From positions 1 to 64,000 of the forward strand of contig JAVBPM010000031.1 of assembly GCA_031549605.1 (NCBI GenBank): DNA of 64,000 bases, given 5' to 3'. Shown piece after piece: positions 42,377-49,707 of the stretch. The position numbers and the translations under genes are program-made. The notes below the pieces were generated by a model that did no database searches, was not told the origin of the DNA, and saw only the letters and a program-made list of their open reading frames with translations. How positions within the stretch are numbered: the stretch's first letter is position 1; each line of letters begins with the position of its first letter. Source of the DNA: WRAI01 sp031549605 (lineage in GTDB: Bacteria; Bacillota; Clostridia; Oscillospirales; UBA929).

Positions 42377-44752
42377 TTATTTCAGCCGTTTGAGCACGCG
42401 CAGCACCAGCACCGACATGTCGTCACGGCTGCCGTTGCGCTGCTGGGCCTGCTCCAAAATCGATGTGGCCAAGTCCTTGCAATCGCCGTCGCCGCTTTTG
42501 GCAATCATCTGCTGCAGCCACTGATCCGACAACGGATCGGCGATGCCGTCGCTGACGATAACCAGCAGGTTGCCGTGACTCGCCTTCATTGTCGTTACGT
42601 CGAGCGACTGCCGTTCTCGCACCGCCACACCGGCCGGCAACGCCGAGCAGGTCACGCGATGCACCTTTTCACCGCGCCGAATGTAGGACGGCGCCGCACC
42701 GTACTTGTAAAATTTGGCCTCACCATTGAGCAGGTCGAGCACCAACATATCGACCGTGACAAACTCGTCGCCATTGTCACCCTTGGCCAGCAGCGCCGAA
42801 TTCACCGTGCGAAGCGCCGTGTCCGGCGCGATGCCGACCCGCAAAAAGTGCTCCAGCAGCCGCACCACCCAGCCTGACTCACGCGCCGCCTTTGCGCCGC
42901 TGCCCATGCCATCCGACAACAGCGCAATCAACCGCCCGTCGGGCAGCTTAAAATAGGTGCCGCTGTCGCCGCTGACCTGCTCGCCCTCCTTTTGGGCCGC
43001 CGCCGATCCGACCTGCACGCGCAACGGCTCACACTGCGTAAACAGTAGCTGCTCGGCGTCATCGGTCACCAGCCGCTCGGGCAAATTCAACGGTACCTCC
43101 AGCGCATCGCTCAACTCCTTGGCCAAGGCGCGGCGATCGTGGTACAGCGACGTGACGTTGCTGTCCTCAATCTCCACCGTCACCCGTTCGCCGCTACGCG
43201 TCACCACCGCGCGCGCCGGCGAATTGCGCTCGGCCAGCAACACGCGCACGCGCTGTTCGGCGCTGGGATAGCGCTCCTGCCCGTGCTCCAGCTGCGCCGA
43301 CATACCCCTAAGCAGCCGCGCCGTCTCGGCGTACTGATGGCTGACCAGTCCACGGTTTTCATTCATGCGGTTGTTGTACCGGCGTCGGTAAAACAGCGAA
43401 ATTGACTCCTCGTTGGCAATATCGATAAACTGGCTAAACGACAGGCAACGAGCCCGAAACCAGTCGGCAAAGTCCTCGCGTTGCACCGTGCGGTGCTTGC
43501 GCAGCGACAGCGCGGCGCCCTGCATGGCGTCGCAGGTGCGCGCAAACTCTTTTTCCCAGCATATGCGCATCAGCGCGCACTGGTGGCACAGTCGCGTCGC
43601 CACGCGGTCAATTACCAGCGCCTCGTCGCTGACCTGCGGCCGTTCCTCGACCTGCCACGCCGCCTCCAACGCCTTGTGCAGCGCCGAATAGGCTGTCGCT
43701 GTCTGGGCCAGCATCTGCGCCGCCCGTTTTTGCAGGCGCAAATCGGGCGTTGTATCGACCTCCGGCACAGCGCGCGCCGTCAACCGCCGGTTCAGCGTAC
43801 CCAAAGCACTGTCAGGAATGAGCATAAACAGCACACTGGCGACAAAGGCCTCTAACAGCACCGAACTGCGCACCATGTTGTTGACCAGCCACAGCGTCGA
43901 TACAGCATGGCTGACAACAAAGACGCTGACCGACCACAGCCGCCCGTTTTCCCGAAAGATGCCGGCCATTAAGCCGCTGACGCCGTAGGCCATACTGAAA
44001 TAGGGCATACCCCACGCCAGATCCATGGCCAACCCAATGCTGACGCCGCCGGCCGCACCGGCACCGGCGCCGCCGCGCAGCGCCATAAACATAACCACCA
44101 TCAGCGCCAGCGTCCGGCCCGGCGACAAAACGCCCATAACCAGCACCGACGAAATTGACAGCAACACGGTGCCAAATAGGATGATATAGCTAATCGAGCG
44201 CTTGAGCACCGATGACGGCCGGCTGTCCTCGGCCACCGAAATACCATCCTGCAACGCAATGCTATAGAAATAGGTGCCCCCGGCCGCCAGCACCAGCTCG
44301 GTGACCAGCACCAGCACCTCCTGCGAGCCGGCCGCATTGGCCATAAAGACAAGCCGCACCACCGCCGTGGCCAACAGTGCCGTGAGCGGCATAAAGTAAC
44401 TTTTTTTCATCAGCGGCGTGTTGGCAAACACAATGGCCGTCACCAGCGTCAGCACCGCCGCCGCCACATAGATAATGCCGTTGGCCGTCTCCCACATCTG
44501 CAAATAGCCCAACAGCACGCCGAGAAAGCCGGCGGCGCCCGTCATGCCAACGCCGGCTGCCGCCACAAACGCCACGCCAAACGGCGCACTGTGGTCAAAC
44601 ACCACGCCGTGCGCCAGGCTGTAGCCAATGCCAAAATACAGCGCCGCCATGGCCGCACGGCGCACACCCGTCTTGGCCGACAGCGCCTTGACCCGTTTCA
44701 GCGCACCGACACCGACACCACCAACCAGCTTTTGAACCGTAGAATCCTTCAC
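42377..44752 (-). CDS. spoIIE: Stage II sporulation protein E
   Basis: The 791-residue protein dephosphorylates SpoIIAA and so activates sigma-F in the forespore; it also joins FtsZ at the polar septum. About ten hydrophobic segments fill residues 35-320. A central cytoplasmic region contains cysteine-bearing CHQCALMRICWEKEF. The C-terminal PP2C phosphatase has LIALLSDGMGSGAKAARES, DMLVLDLLNGEAKFYKYGAAPSYI, LVIVSDGIADP and GSRDDMSVLVLRV. GTG at 44752 follows GAGGGG by 6 bases. The promoter has unusual 21-bp spacing with Spo0A-like boxes. No tilS-ftsH genes follow it. Confidence 0.95.
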   Translation of the reverse strand: MKDSTVQKLVGGVGVGALKRVKALSAKTGVRRAAMAALYFGIGYSLAHGVVFDHSAPFGVAFVAAAGVGMTGAAGFLGVLLGYLQMWETANGIIYVAAAVLTLVTAIVFANTPLMKKSYFMPLTALLATAVVRLVFMANAAGSQEVLVLVTELVLAAGGTYFYSIALQDGISVAEDSRPSSVLKRSISYIILFGTVLLSISSVLVMGVLSPGRTLALMVVMFMALRGGAGAGAAGGVSIGLAMDLAWGMPYFSMAYGVSGLMAGIFRENGRLWSVSVFVVSHAVSTLWLVNNMVRSSVLLEAFVASVLFMLIPDSALGTLNRRLTARAVPEVDTTPDLRLQKRAAQMLAQTATAYSALHKALEAAWQVEERPQVSDEALVIDRVATRLCHQCALMRICWEKEFARTCDAMQGAALSLRKHRTVQREDFADWFRARCLSFSQFIDIANEESISLFYRRRYNNRMNENRGLVSHQYAETARLLRGMSAQLEHGQERYPSAEQRVRVLLAERNSPARAVVTRSGERVTVEIEDSNVTSLYHDRRALAKELSDALEVPLNLPERLVTDDAEQLLFTQCEPLRVQVGSAAAQKEGEQVSGDSGTYFKLPDGRLIALLSDGMGSGAKAARESGWVVRLLEHFLRVGIAPDTALRTVNSALLAKGDNGDEFVTVDMLVLDLLNGEAKFYKYGAAPSYIRRGEKVHRVTCSALPAGVAVRERQSLDVTTMKASHGNLLVIVSDGIADPLSDQWLQQMIAKSGDGDCKDLATSILEQAQQRNGSRDDMSVLVLRVLKRLK

Positions 44753-44835
44753 AGTCGTCCCCTCTTCCGTTCGAGCGGCACACCGCCGCAGCAATCCACC
44801 ACAAGTGCAACAGGCAGCGCCTGTCCGTACTTGAC

Positions 44836-44885
44836 AGTATACTGGAATAAATTGGAAGAGCCTGTCAAACCGCGGCGATGTCGAA
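44836..44885 (-). promoter_or_regulatory. spoIIE promoter with 21-bp spacer and 0A-like boxes
   Basis: On the minus strand TTGACA (44868-44863) and TATACT (44841-44836) are near-perfect but separated by 21 bp. A perfect 0A box (TTCGACA, complement of TGTCGAA) lies at 44885-44879, and TTTGACA overlapping the -35 is one base from the box. Bacillus spoIIE has the same Spo0A-activated sigma-A layout. Confidence 0.7.
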
Positions 44886-44984
44886 GAAAAAAGATGACAT
44901 AACAAGATTACAGCGCAACTAAAGCAAAAACACTACGCCGATTTAGTTTACATAAACAGTTTACAAATCAGGTCATCCCACCAC

Positions 44985-45013
44985 TTTACAGCTGCCACCC
45001 GCTGTGCTATACT
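44985..45013 (+). promoter_or_regulatory. Promoter of tRNA-Leu
   Basis: TTTACA (44985-44990), 17 bp, TATACT (45008-45013), 12 bases before the tRNA. Confidence 0.75.
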
Positions 45014-45025
45014 AACATCCACCAT

Positions 45026-45109
45026 GCGGACGTGGTGGAATGGCAGACACGCTGGATTTAGGTTCCAGTGCCGAAAGGCATAGGGGTTCAAGTCCCCTCG
45101 TCCGCACCA
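45026..45109 (+). tRNA. tRNA-Leu (anticodon TAG)
   Basis: An 84-base cloverleaf begins GCGGACG and ends CGTCCGC plus A and an encoded CCA. The anticodon stem CTGGA/TCCAG holds loop TTTAGGT with anticodon TAG at 45059-45061, reading CTA. A long variable arm (class II) and T-arm GGGG-TTCAAGT-CCCC are present. Its 3' end is a likely phage attachment site. Confidence 0.95.
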
Positions 45110-45115
45110 ACAGAG

Positions 45116-45148
45116 AAAAGACCGCTACACGACGTGTTGCGGTCTTTT
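45116..45148 (+). terminator. Terminator of tRNA-Leu
   Basis: AAAAGACCGC pairs with GCGGTCTTTT around a loop that itself can partly pair. Confidence 0.8.
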
Positions 45149-45239
45149 CGTTGCGGCACAAACGACTCACGCCTGTTGCGTTCGGAGCAATTTTGCCGTT
45201 ATCGGCAGTGTCAGTTAGCAATAAGTAAAGCACTTTCCA

Positions 45240-45268
45240 CTAAAACGCTAACTAAAACGCTAACTAAA
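45240..45268. repeat. Short tandem repeat, 12-bp unit twice
   Basis: The unit CTAAAACGCTAA is repeated head to tail with a 12-base period, followed by a partial copy. It lies in gene-poor DNA between tRNA-Leu and the island operon. Meaning unknown. Confidence 0.6.
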
Positions 45269-45287
45269 TACACTGTTATGCCTTCCC

Positions 45288-45328
45288 AAAACGCCGTGAG
45301 CATGGCAAGCACACTCGCGGCGTTTTTC
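45288..45328 (+). terminator. Hairpin with T-run in the island spacer
   Basis: AAAACGCCG pairs with CGGCGTTTT, with partly paired inner arms and a further T. No intact plus-strand gene ends before it; it may be left from a lost gene. Apart from this, the 12-bp repeat and the broken gene at 45491-45748, nothing convincing is seen in 45150-45960. Confidence 0.55.
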
Positions 45329-45490
45329 GAAAATCATGGTTTTGGAGGTGCACTTCCTCCGTTTCCTAAATATTTGCTAGCGGTCAATACACCCAACAAG
45401 CAGCGGCGTTGTCCGCCGCAGCGCCTTATTCAGAACCGAGGCAATCATTGCGACGTTTGCCGCAGAGGTAACTGTTAAGCAATCGGGATG

Positions 45491-45748
45491 TTACATTTCT
45501 TTTTGTTTGTCAAACAGCGAGTCTCCCTTCAGTTTCCAAAGCTCTCCACCCGCCGCGAGAAATGCATCGAGTTTATCCTTACAAATTGTAACATTGCGAT
45601 ACTCGCTTGTACGCGAGTCTCTTCTGCGCATAAGGCCAGTAGATACCGATTTACATTCATCCGACTCCTTCCTTAATTCTTCAATCAGCAGGCCATCGGT
45701 GCGAATCCGCTAACCAGCTCCAAAATGACCGACCAAACGGTCGGTCAT
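45491..45748 (-). pseudogene. Small gene interrupted by an in-frame TAG
   Basis: On the minus strand an ATG at 45748 opens MTDRLVGHFGAG, then TAG (45712-45710), then 72 more codons in the same frame to TAA at 45491. The downstream part looks coding: GLLIEELRKESDECK, then RTSEYRNVTICKDKLDAFLAAGG and LWKLKGDSLFDKQKEM. No strong ribosome binding site precedes the ATG, which lies inside a perfect inverted repeat. An internal ATG restart (LMRRRDS) is possible. I do not recognise the family. Suppressed or recoded TAG cannot be excluded, but decay is simpler. Confidence 0.45.
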
Positions 45749-45757
45749 TAATTTTTT
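45724..45757. promoter_or_regulatory. Perfect 11-bp inverted repeat, operator or terminator
   Basis: AATGACCGACC, loop AAAC, GGTCGGTCATT (45724-45749), followed on the plus strand by AATTTTTT (45750-45757; six T at 45752-45757). The T-run suggests a terminator. The core (GACCGACC to GGTCGGTC) also resembles operators of TetR-type repressors. The start codon of the broken minus gene is inside it. Confidence 0.5.
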
Positions 45758-45963
45758 CTCAACTTTTTATCATTATTAGTGTTCGTGTAATTTATCATGG
45801 TGTTTGCTTGTATTTATCTTGGCATAGCTTTAGCGCCCGACGTCAGGGCTAGCACAAGGGCCGCCAACTGCTCGTGTCACTAAATACTGACCTATTCTTC
45901 AACTCTCAATAACTACCCATTTTCTCGACAATAAATCAATCAATTGATTATTTACTGACTTTT

Positions 45964-45997
45964 TTCGACACGAAATTGCATTACATTTATATATAAT
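45964..45997 (+). promoter_or_regulatory. Predicted promoter of the four-gene island operon
   Basis: A perfect TATAAT (45992-45997) is preceded at exactly 21 bp by TCGACA (45965-45970). TTCGACA (45964-45970) equals the complement of the Spo0A box TGTCGAA. No -35 is seen at the usual 17 bp. This repeats the layout of the spoIIE promoter; Spo0A control is an inference. Confidence 0.45.
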
Positions 45998-46036
45998 CGT
46001 CTTCAGTATTATTATAAAAGAAAGCGAGTTAAGGAT

Positions 46037-46753
46037 ATGAAGTATCTAAGCATTAAGAGAGCGTTCACTTCCGGTCAACTCATGAGGGATGTAATTCGAA
46101 GCAGCCGGGTGCAACTGCTTACCGAATGGCGGCTAGTGCGTCGAGGGCGACTAGATTGCCAAAACGGAATACTGCGCCAAATCGGGGATTATTTTACATC
46201 TCCATTCATCACACAAGAAGCTAGTTTGTGCAACGCCGCCATGGAAGCAGAAAAAGAGTTTTATGCTAGGGTCTCGACAAACGCTCAAGTGTCCGCTACA
46301 ACGTTGTCCCTAGCAATTGAACGAGCATTTTACACACCCACCTATCCGCAATTACCATTGTTAAATACTGCCTGCGCTGACGCGTTCGAAAAAGAGGACA
46401 ACGCATCCGACCGCGAAGCGCAGGGTAGACCTGAAGCGGCCCATATGCACGTTCAATATTATTCACCGATACATACAACTGAAAACCAAGAAATCCTTTT
46501 TGAGAACTATAAATCCCTTCGTGAGCGGTGCCATTTCCTTCAAAGCAAAGAGGCGCGGATTACCATCCTGCGTTGCAATCAACTGCGCGAACTTTTATAC
46601 GCGCGAATTGCAGCTTATTGGCGCGGCGCTTTGCGCGGCGACGAAAATTCTATGCTTGGTCTGCCACCGGTATTTGACATTTCTCCAGTTTTATGCAACC
46701 CGGAGGAAATTTTTTCAAAGCAATTTATTCAGCCAAACGAAGGAGGCAATTAG
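46037..46753 (+). CDS. Island operon gene 1: soluble protein of unknown function
   Basis: I do not recognise this 238-residue protein. It has no signal peptide or membrane segment. The N-terminal third is basic (SSRVQLLTEWRLVRRGRL), the middle has a short acidic stretch (FEKEDNASDREAQ), and the C-terminal part has ITILRCNQLRELLYARIAAYWRGALRG, probably helical. A weak AAGGA site lies close to the ATG. Base composition is clearly more AT-rich than in the flanking chromosome. It is the first of four co-directional, tightly spaced genes. Confidence 0.6.
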   Translation: MKYLSIKRAFTSGQLMRDVIRSSRVQLLTEWRLVRRGRLDCQNGILRQIGDYFTSPFITQEASLCNAAMEAEKEFYARVSTNAQVSATTLSLAIERAFYTPTYPQLPLLNTACADAFEKEDNASDREAQGRPEAAHMHVQYYSPIHTTENQEILFENYKSLRERCHFLQSKEARITILRCNQLRELLYARIAAYWRGALRGDENSMLGLPPVFDISPVLCNPEEIFSKQFIQPNEGGN

Positions 46754-46755
46754 CA

Positions 46756-47235
46756 ATGCACTATACGTGGCCATTTACCAAGCGAAAGTCCGCATTTCAA
46801 TTTCGCGCACCATTTAACGCCCCTGCCCACAAAATGCACAAACTCAGCAAATCAAAACAACGCGAAATAACAGCTCTCGTAGAGCGCTACGCAGCTAATC
46901 TGCGTAGAAAAGGAGTTGATCCCGGCGTTTGCCTCGTACTGCTCGAAAGCTATGTTGATAAGCTAATTGCCACCGAAAAGCGATCCGTCAACCAAGAGTA
47001 CCGAGGCATTCAAAGTGAAATTGAGCAACGTTACATTCGTCGATACGCAGACTTATCAGAGGCAACGCAGTGTTCAGCACAGCTCGCTCTAGAAATAGAA
47101 AACACTGAGTTCGAGTACCAGTTTATTACGAAACTTTACAAACACCACAATCCGCTCAGTAAGTTGCGAAACGGATTTACTTCTAGCGCCTGCAACGGCA
47201 GAGAAGACGATGGGGGCGATAACGACAATGACTGA
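46756..47235 (+). CDS. Island operon gene 2: helical protein of unknown function
   Basis: The 159-residue protein is highly charged and predicted mostly helical. KLSKSKQREITALVERYAANLRRKGVDPG and YRGIQSEIEQRYIRRYADLSEATQ look able to form coiled coils. The C-terminus is acidic and Asn/Asp-rich (DDGGDNDND). ATG at 46756 follows GGAGG by about 9 bases and begins just after the gene 1 stop. Its last 8 bases overlap the start of gene 3. No family recognised. Confidence 0.6.
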   Translation: MHYTWPFTKRKSAFQFRAPFNAPAHKMHKLSKSKQREITALVERYAANLRRKGVDPGVCLVLLESYVDKLIATEKRSVNQEYRGIQSEIEQRYIRRYADLSEATQCSAQLALEIENTEFEYQFITKLYKHHNPLSKLRNGFTSSACNGREDDGGDNDND

Positions 47236-47968
47236 TCTGTTTAAGATTAAGATGAATGGTACATTTAAGTACTCAATAGACACTGAACTAAGAAATTCCT
47301 TGGAAAAGGGCATGTGGTTCACACGAAGTTCTGTTTACGTCCCCGTACTTCTTATTTTGCTACTCGTTGATATAGCCGGTTTTTTTCAGATTACGAATCA
47401 AGTAATCGTCTCTGCGCCTACTTTAAAGGGAATTATTGTTGTCGGGTTTGGCGTTGCGTTTGAGGTGGCGCCGTTATACATTGGTTACGCTGTTTGCCTA
47501 AGATGCTACGATCTTGGGGCGCCTATCCGGAACTATATTCTCTGTTTCTCCGCCTCATCTACTCTTCTCGGTATAGTCGCCAACTTCTTCTTGCGTTTTT
47601 TCACCTTGGACACAACCGCACCGAACCACTCCTTTACCGTTGCGCTAGTAATGTTTTTATTGCCAATTATCACGAGCCTAATGAACCTAGTCTTTGGCTG
47701 CCTAAGCTTCGACCCTCTGCTAATGGAACTGCGGCGGTTGGCAAAGAAACTTTATACTTTAAAGTCGCTAAATAATCAGATGGTTGGGCTAATAGCGGAG
47801 TACAGTGCTGACTCTGACAACAAGCAGCTCGAGTTGTACGGCGCAAAGGTCGCTTACGACGATACAATAGAGGAGCTATCTTTGCTGCAGACACAGTTGA
47901 AGGCGTATGTGCAAACCTGCGCCACATCACAAAGCTTTATGACAGACATTGGAGGTCGAGCTATATGA
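47228..47968 (+). CDS. Island operon gene 3: four-TM membrane protein with coiled-coil tail
   Basis: The 246-residue protein has four predicted membrane helices at about residues 36-56 (VPVLLILLLVDIAGFF), 66-88, 100-122 and 131-155, then a soluble tail to 246 rich in heptad-like Leu (ELRRLAKKLYTLKSLNNQM, EELSLLQTQLKAYV). The tail is probably cytoplasmic. The helix count and tail recall MotA/ExbB-type stator proteins, but no motif of that family is seen. ATG 47228 overlaps gene 2 (ATGACTGA), which favours it over ATG 47210. It overlaps gene 4 by 4 bases. Confidence 0.65.
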   Translation: MTDLFKIKMNGTFKYSIDTELRNSLEKGMWFTRSSVYVPVLLILLLVDIAGFFQITNQVIVSAPTLKGIIVVGFGVAFEVAPLYIGYAVCLRCYDLGAPIRNYILCFSASSTLLGIVANFFLRFFTLDTTAPNHSFTVALVMFLLPIITSLMNLVFGCLSFDPLLMELRRLAKKLYTLKSLNNQMVGLIAEYSADSDNKQLELYGAKVAYDDTIEELSLLQTQLKAYVQTCATSQSFMTDIGGRAI

Positions 47969-49281
47969 AAAAATTTCCAGTTGCGCTTCTTATATTCTTT
48001 TCCACAGCAATAAGCTTATTATGCGGATGCGACCGTGTCCCCCCTCCCGGCCCCCCAGTAAAACTGGTCGTTCTGTTGGGCGCTCACTCCAACAGCAAGA
48101 CTTTTGATCGAAAAGATATGTTGACACAGCAATTTACAACTGCATATTCATCTTTAGGTGGGATACGGGTAGTTGCGATTGATGGTACTCCTGATGTTTC
48201 ACTTGACGAAAGCGGACAGGCTGTCGGTGCCCCCGATAAAGATAAATTCGCTGCATTCAAACTCAACAGAGATGTTTATACAGTCAGTCAGCTCGACCAA
48301 CAGCTCAAACCGTTTGTCGATACCGCGTACTTACAAATTGAAAAACTGCACCCAGATTGCGACGAATTTGACACTCTGATGGCTTTTTGGAAGTCCGAAG
48401 CAGCCTTCTCGAGCATTTACACTGATGCATCCGACAAAACCACACCGAAAAAGATAATAATCATAATCGACACTGGGCTTAGCACCTCCGGGGCGTTAAA
48501 CTTTGTAAATGCAGACTATTTGTCTCTGGCAGAGGCTGAAATTAACACACTAATTAATGGCCTTAGCGCTGCTAATGAATTGCCCGATCTGAATGGGGTC
48601 GACGTGTTTTGGTATGGCATAGGTGCAGTTGCCTCTCCACAAAAAAAACTATCCAACGGCCAAATCGAGAAACTTAAAGACATTTGGGAGGCGCTCATTA
48701 AAAAAGCCGGCGGCTATGTAGAGTTTTATCCCCTTGTCGAGACTGGCGATGAAAAGCAAGATTATACTGTTTCCGTTGTTCGCTTGCCCGCCACGCAAGA
48801 ATCACCGACGCCAACAACAATGTCGCCCCCATCCCCGCACCCGTCTCGCTCAAATACTCCAACCAGCGTGTACTTCCACTATGAGACAACAAACTACTCC
48901 GACAGCCCACAAGCACTAAAAGACTTGGAGTATGTTGCGAAACAAATCGAAAGCAATCCCGGCGAGAAATGGTGGATAATTGGCTGTACCGCCACAACTG
49001 AAAAACGTCTTTCAGTAAGCGATATTCTACGCAGCAGGGACACAAACACTCCCCATTTATCTATTAAAAGGGTAAATGCCGTGTTGCGTTATTTCGAAGA
49101 ATTAGGCATTCCTAAATCCCGGTTCATACTCTCCGCACAGGGGGCTTCTGACCCTTGGCACGTCTCCGACACAGTAGACACCGGGGCAATGCAAGAAAAC
49201 CGACGCGTGATTCTCGTCCGCGACAGTGATATTGCCAGCAACGAGGACAGAGCCAAACTTGAGCTTGGAGTCTTTGAGTAG
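47965..49281 (+). CDS. Island operon gene 4: lipoprotein with OmpA-like peptidoglycan-binding domain
   Basis: The 438-residue protein has a lipoprotein signal with cysteine 22 in LLCGCD. Residues about 30-265 form an alpha/beta domain with IIIIIDTGLSTSG and a VFWYGIGAVASPQKKLS segment, Rossmann- or vWA-like, as I recall from actinobacterial OmpA-family lipoproteins of unknown role. A Pro/Ser/Thr linker (about 275-300) leads to an OmpA/MotB C-domain. Its marks are FHYETTNYSD, LSIKRVNAVLRYFEELGIPKSR, SAQGASDP and ENRRVIL. It would sit on the outer face of the membrane and grip peptidoglycan. Coupled to gene 3 by ATGA. Confidence 0.75.
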   Translation: MKKFPVALLIFFSTAISLLCGCDRVPPPGPPVKLVVLLGAHSNSKTFDRKDMLTQQFTTAYSSLGGIRVVAIDGTPDVSLDESGQAVGAPDKDKFAAFKLNRDVYTVSQLDQQLKPFVDTAYLQIEKLHPDCDEFDTLMAFWKSEAAFSSIYTDASDKTTPKKIIIIIDTGLSTSGALNFVNADYLSLAEAEINTLINGLSAANELPDLNGVDVFWYGIGAVASPQKKLSNGQIEKLKDIWEALIKKAGGYVEFYPLVETGDEKQDYTVSVVRLPATQESPTPTTMSPPSPHPSRSNTPTSVYFHYETTNYSDSPQALKDLEYVAKQIESNPGEKWWIIGCTATTEKRLSVSDILRSRDTNTPHLSIKRVNAVLRYFEELGIPKSRFILSAQGASDPWHVSDTVDTGAMQENRRVILVRDSDIASNEDRAKLELGVFE

Positions 49282-49321
49282 CAATCTCCGTCTATCTTTT
49301 CGCTACAAACCAAAAATAGGA

Positions 49322-49349
49322 CAGAGGAAGGACGACACCCCTTCCTCTG
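49322..49349 (-). terminator. Terminator of the prophage late operon
   Basis: A 10-bp perfect stem (CAGAGGAAGG and complement) with an 8-base loop is followed on the minus strand by TCCTATTTTTGG. It separates the prophage late genes from the converging island operon. Confidence 0.7.
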
Positions 49350-49383
49350 CCCGTAGAATTATGTATGGAATTGATTCCGTGTG

Positions 49384-49707
49384 CTAGTAATTACAATGCG
49401 CACTGTTCCGCTCGCCCCGCATCTCCATCCCCTGCTTGACCCACTGGTGCCCGCCGGTGGCGACCAGTGCGCAGACGCCGCCCTGCTTGATGGCGACGAG
49501 CGCCACCTGCGCGACCTCGGACAAGCTGCCTACCGGCATGGTCGTCAGCGCCGTGATGGCGGCCAGCAGGATGCCGACGCCGCCGAGTATGTACGGGATG
49601 AGCTTGTTGCTGATTTTCGGCGCATGGTGCTTGATGAGAGCGCCCAGCACAGCCAGCGCCGTGGTGATCCACACAAAGGTGGGGTTGATGAGCGTGTTGA
49701 TGTCCAT
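49384..49707 (-). CDS. Putative phage holin
   Basis: The 107-residue protein has two or three hydrophobic segments (about 10-27, 38-58 and 66-88) and a charged C-terminus (KQGMEMRGERN), the usual shape of small holins. It lies last in the late operon directly after the endolysin gene, with the start in a TGATG overlap, which is the classic lysis-cassette position. ATG 49707 is preferred over GTG one codon upstream. Family membership was not identified precisely. Confidence 0.7.
   Translation of the reverse strand: MDINTLINPTFVWITTALAVLGALIKHHAPKISNKLIPYILGGVGILLAAITALTTMPVGSLSEVAQVALVAIKQGGVCALVATGGHQWVKQGMEMRGERNSAHCNY

Noticed and set aside
45488..45676. Plus-strand 62-codon open frame in the island spacer.
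   Set aside because: The opposite strand at the same place carries a much more protein-like sequence, and this frame has no ribosome binding site.
46037..49281. Calling the island operon a Zorya system.
   Set aside because: Gene 3 lacks MotA/ZorA motifs, gene 4 is a lipoprotein rather than a single-TM ZorB, and no helicase or nuclease gene follows.
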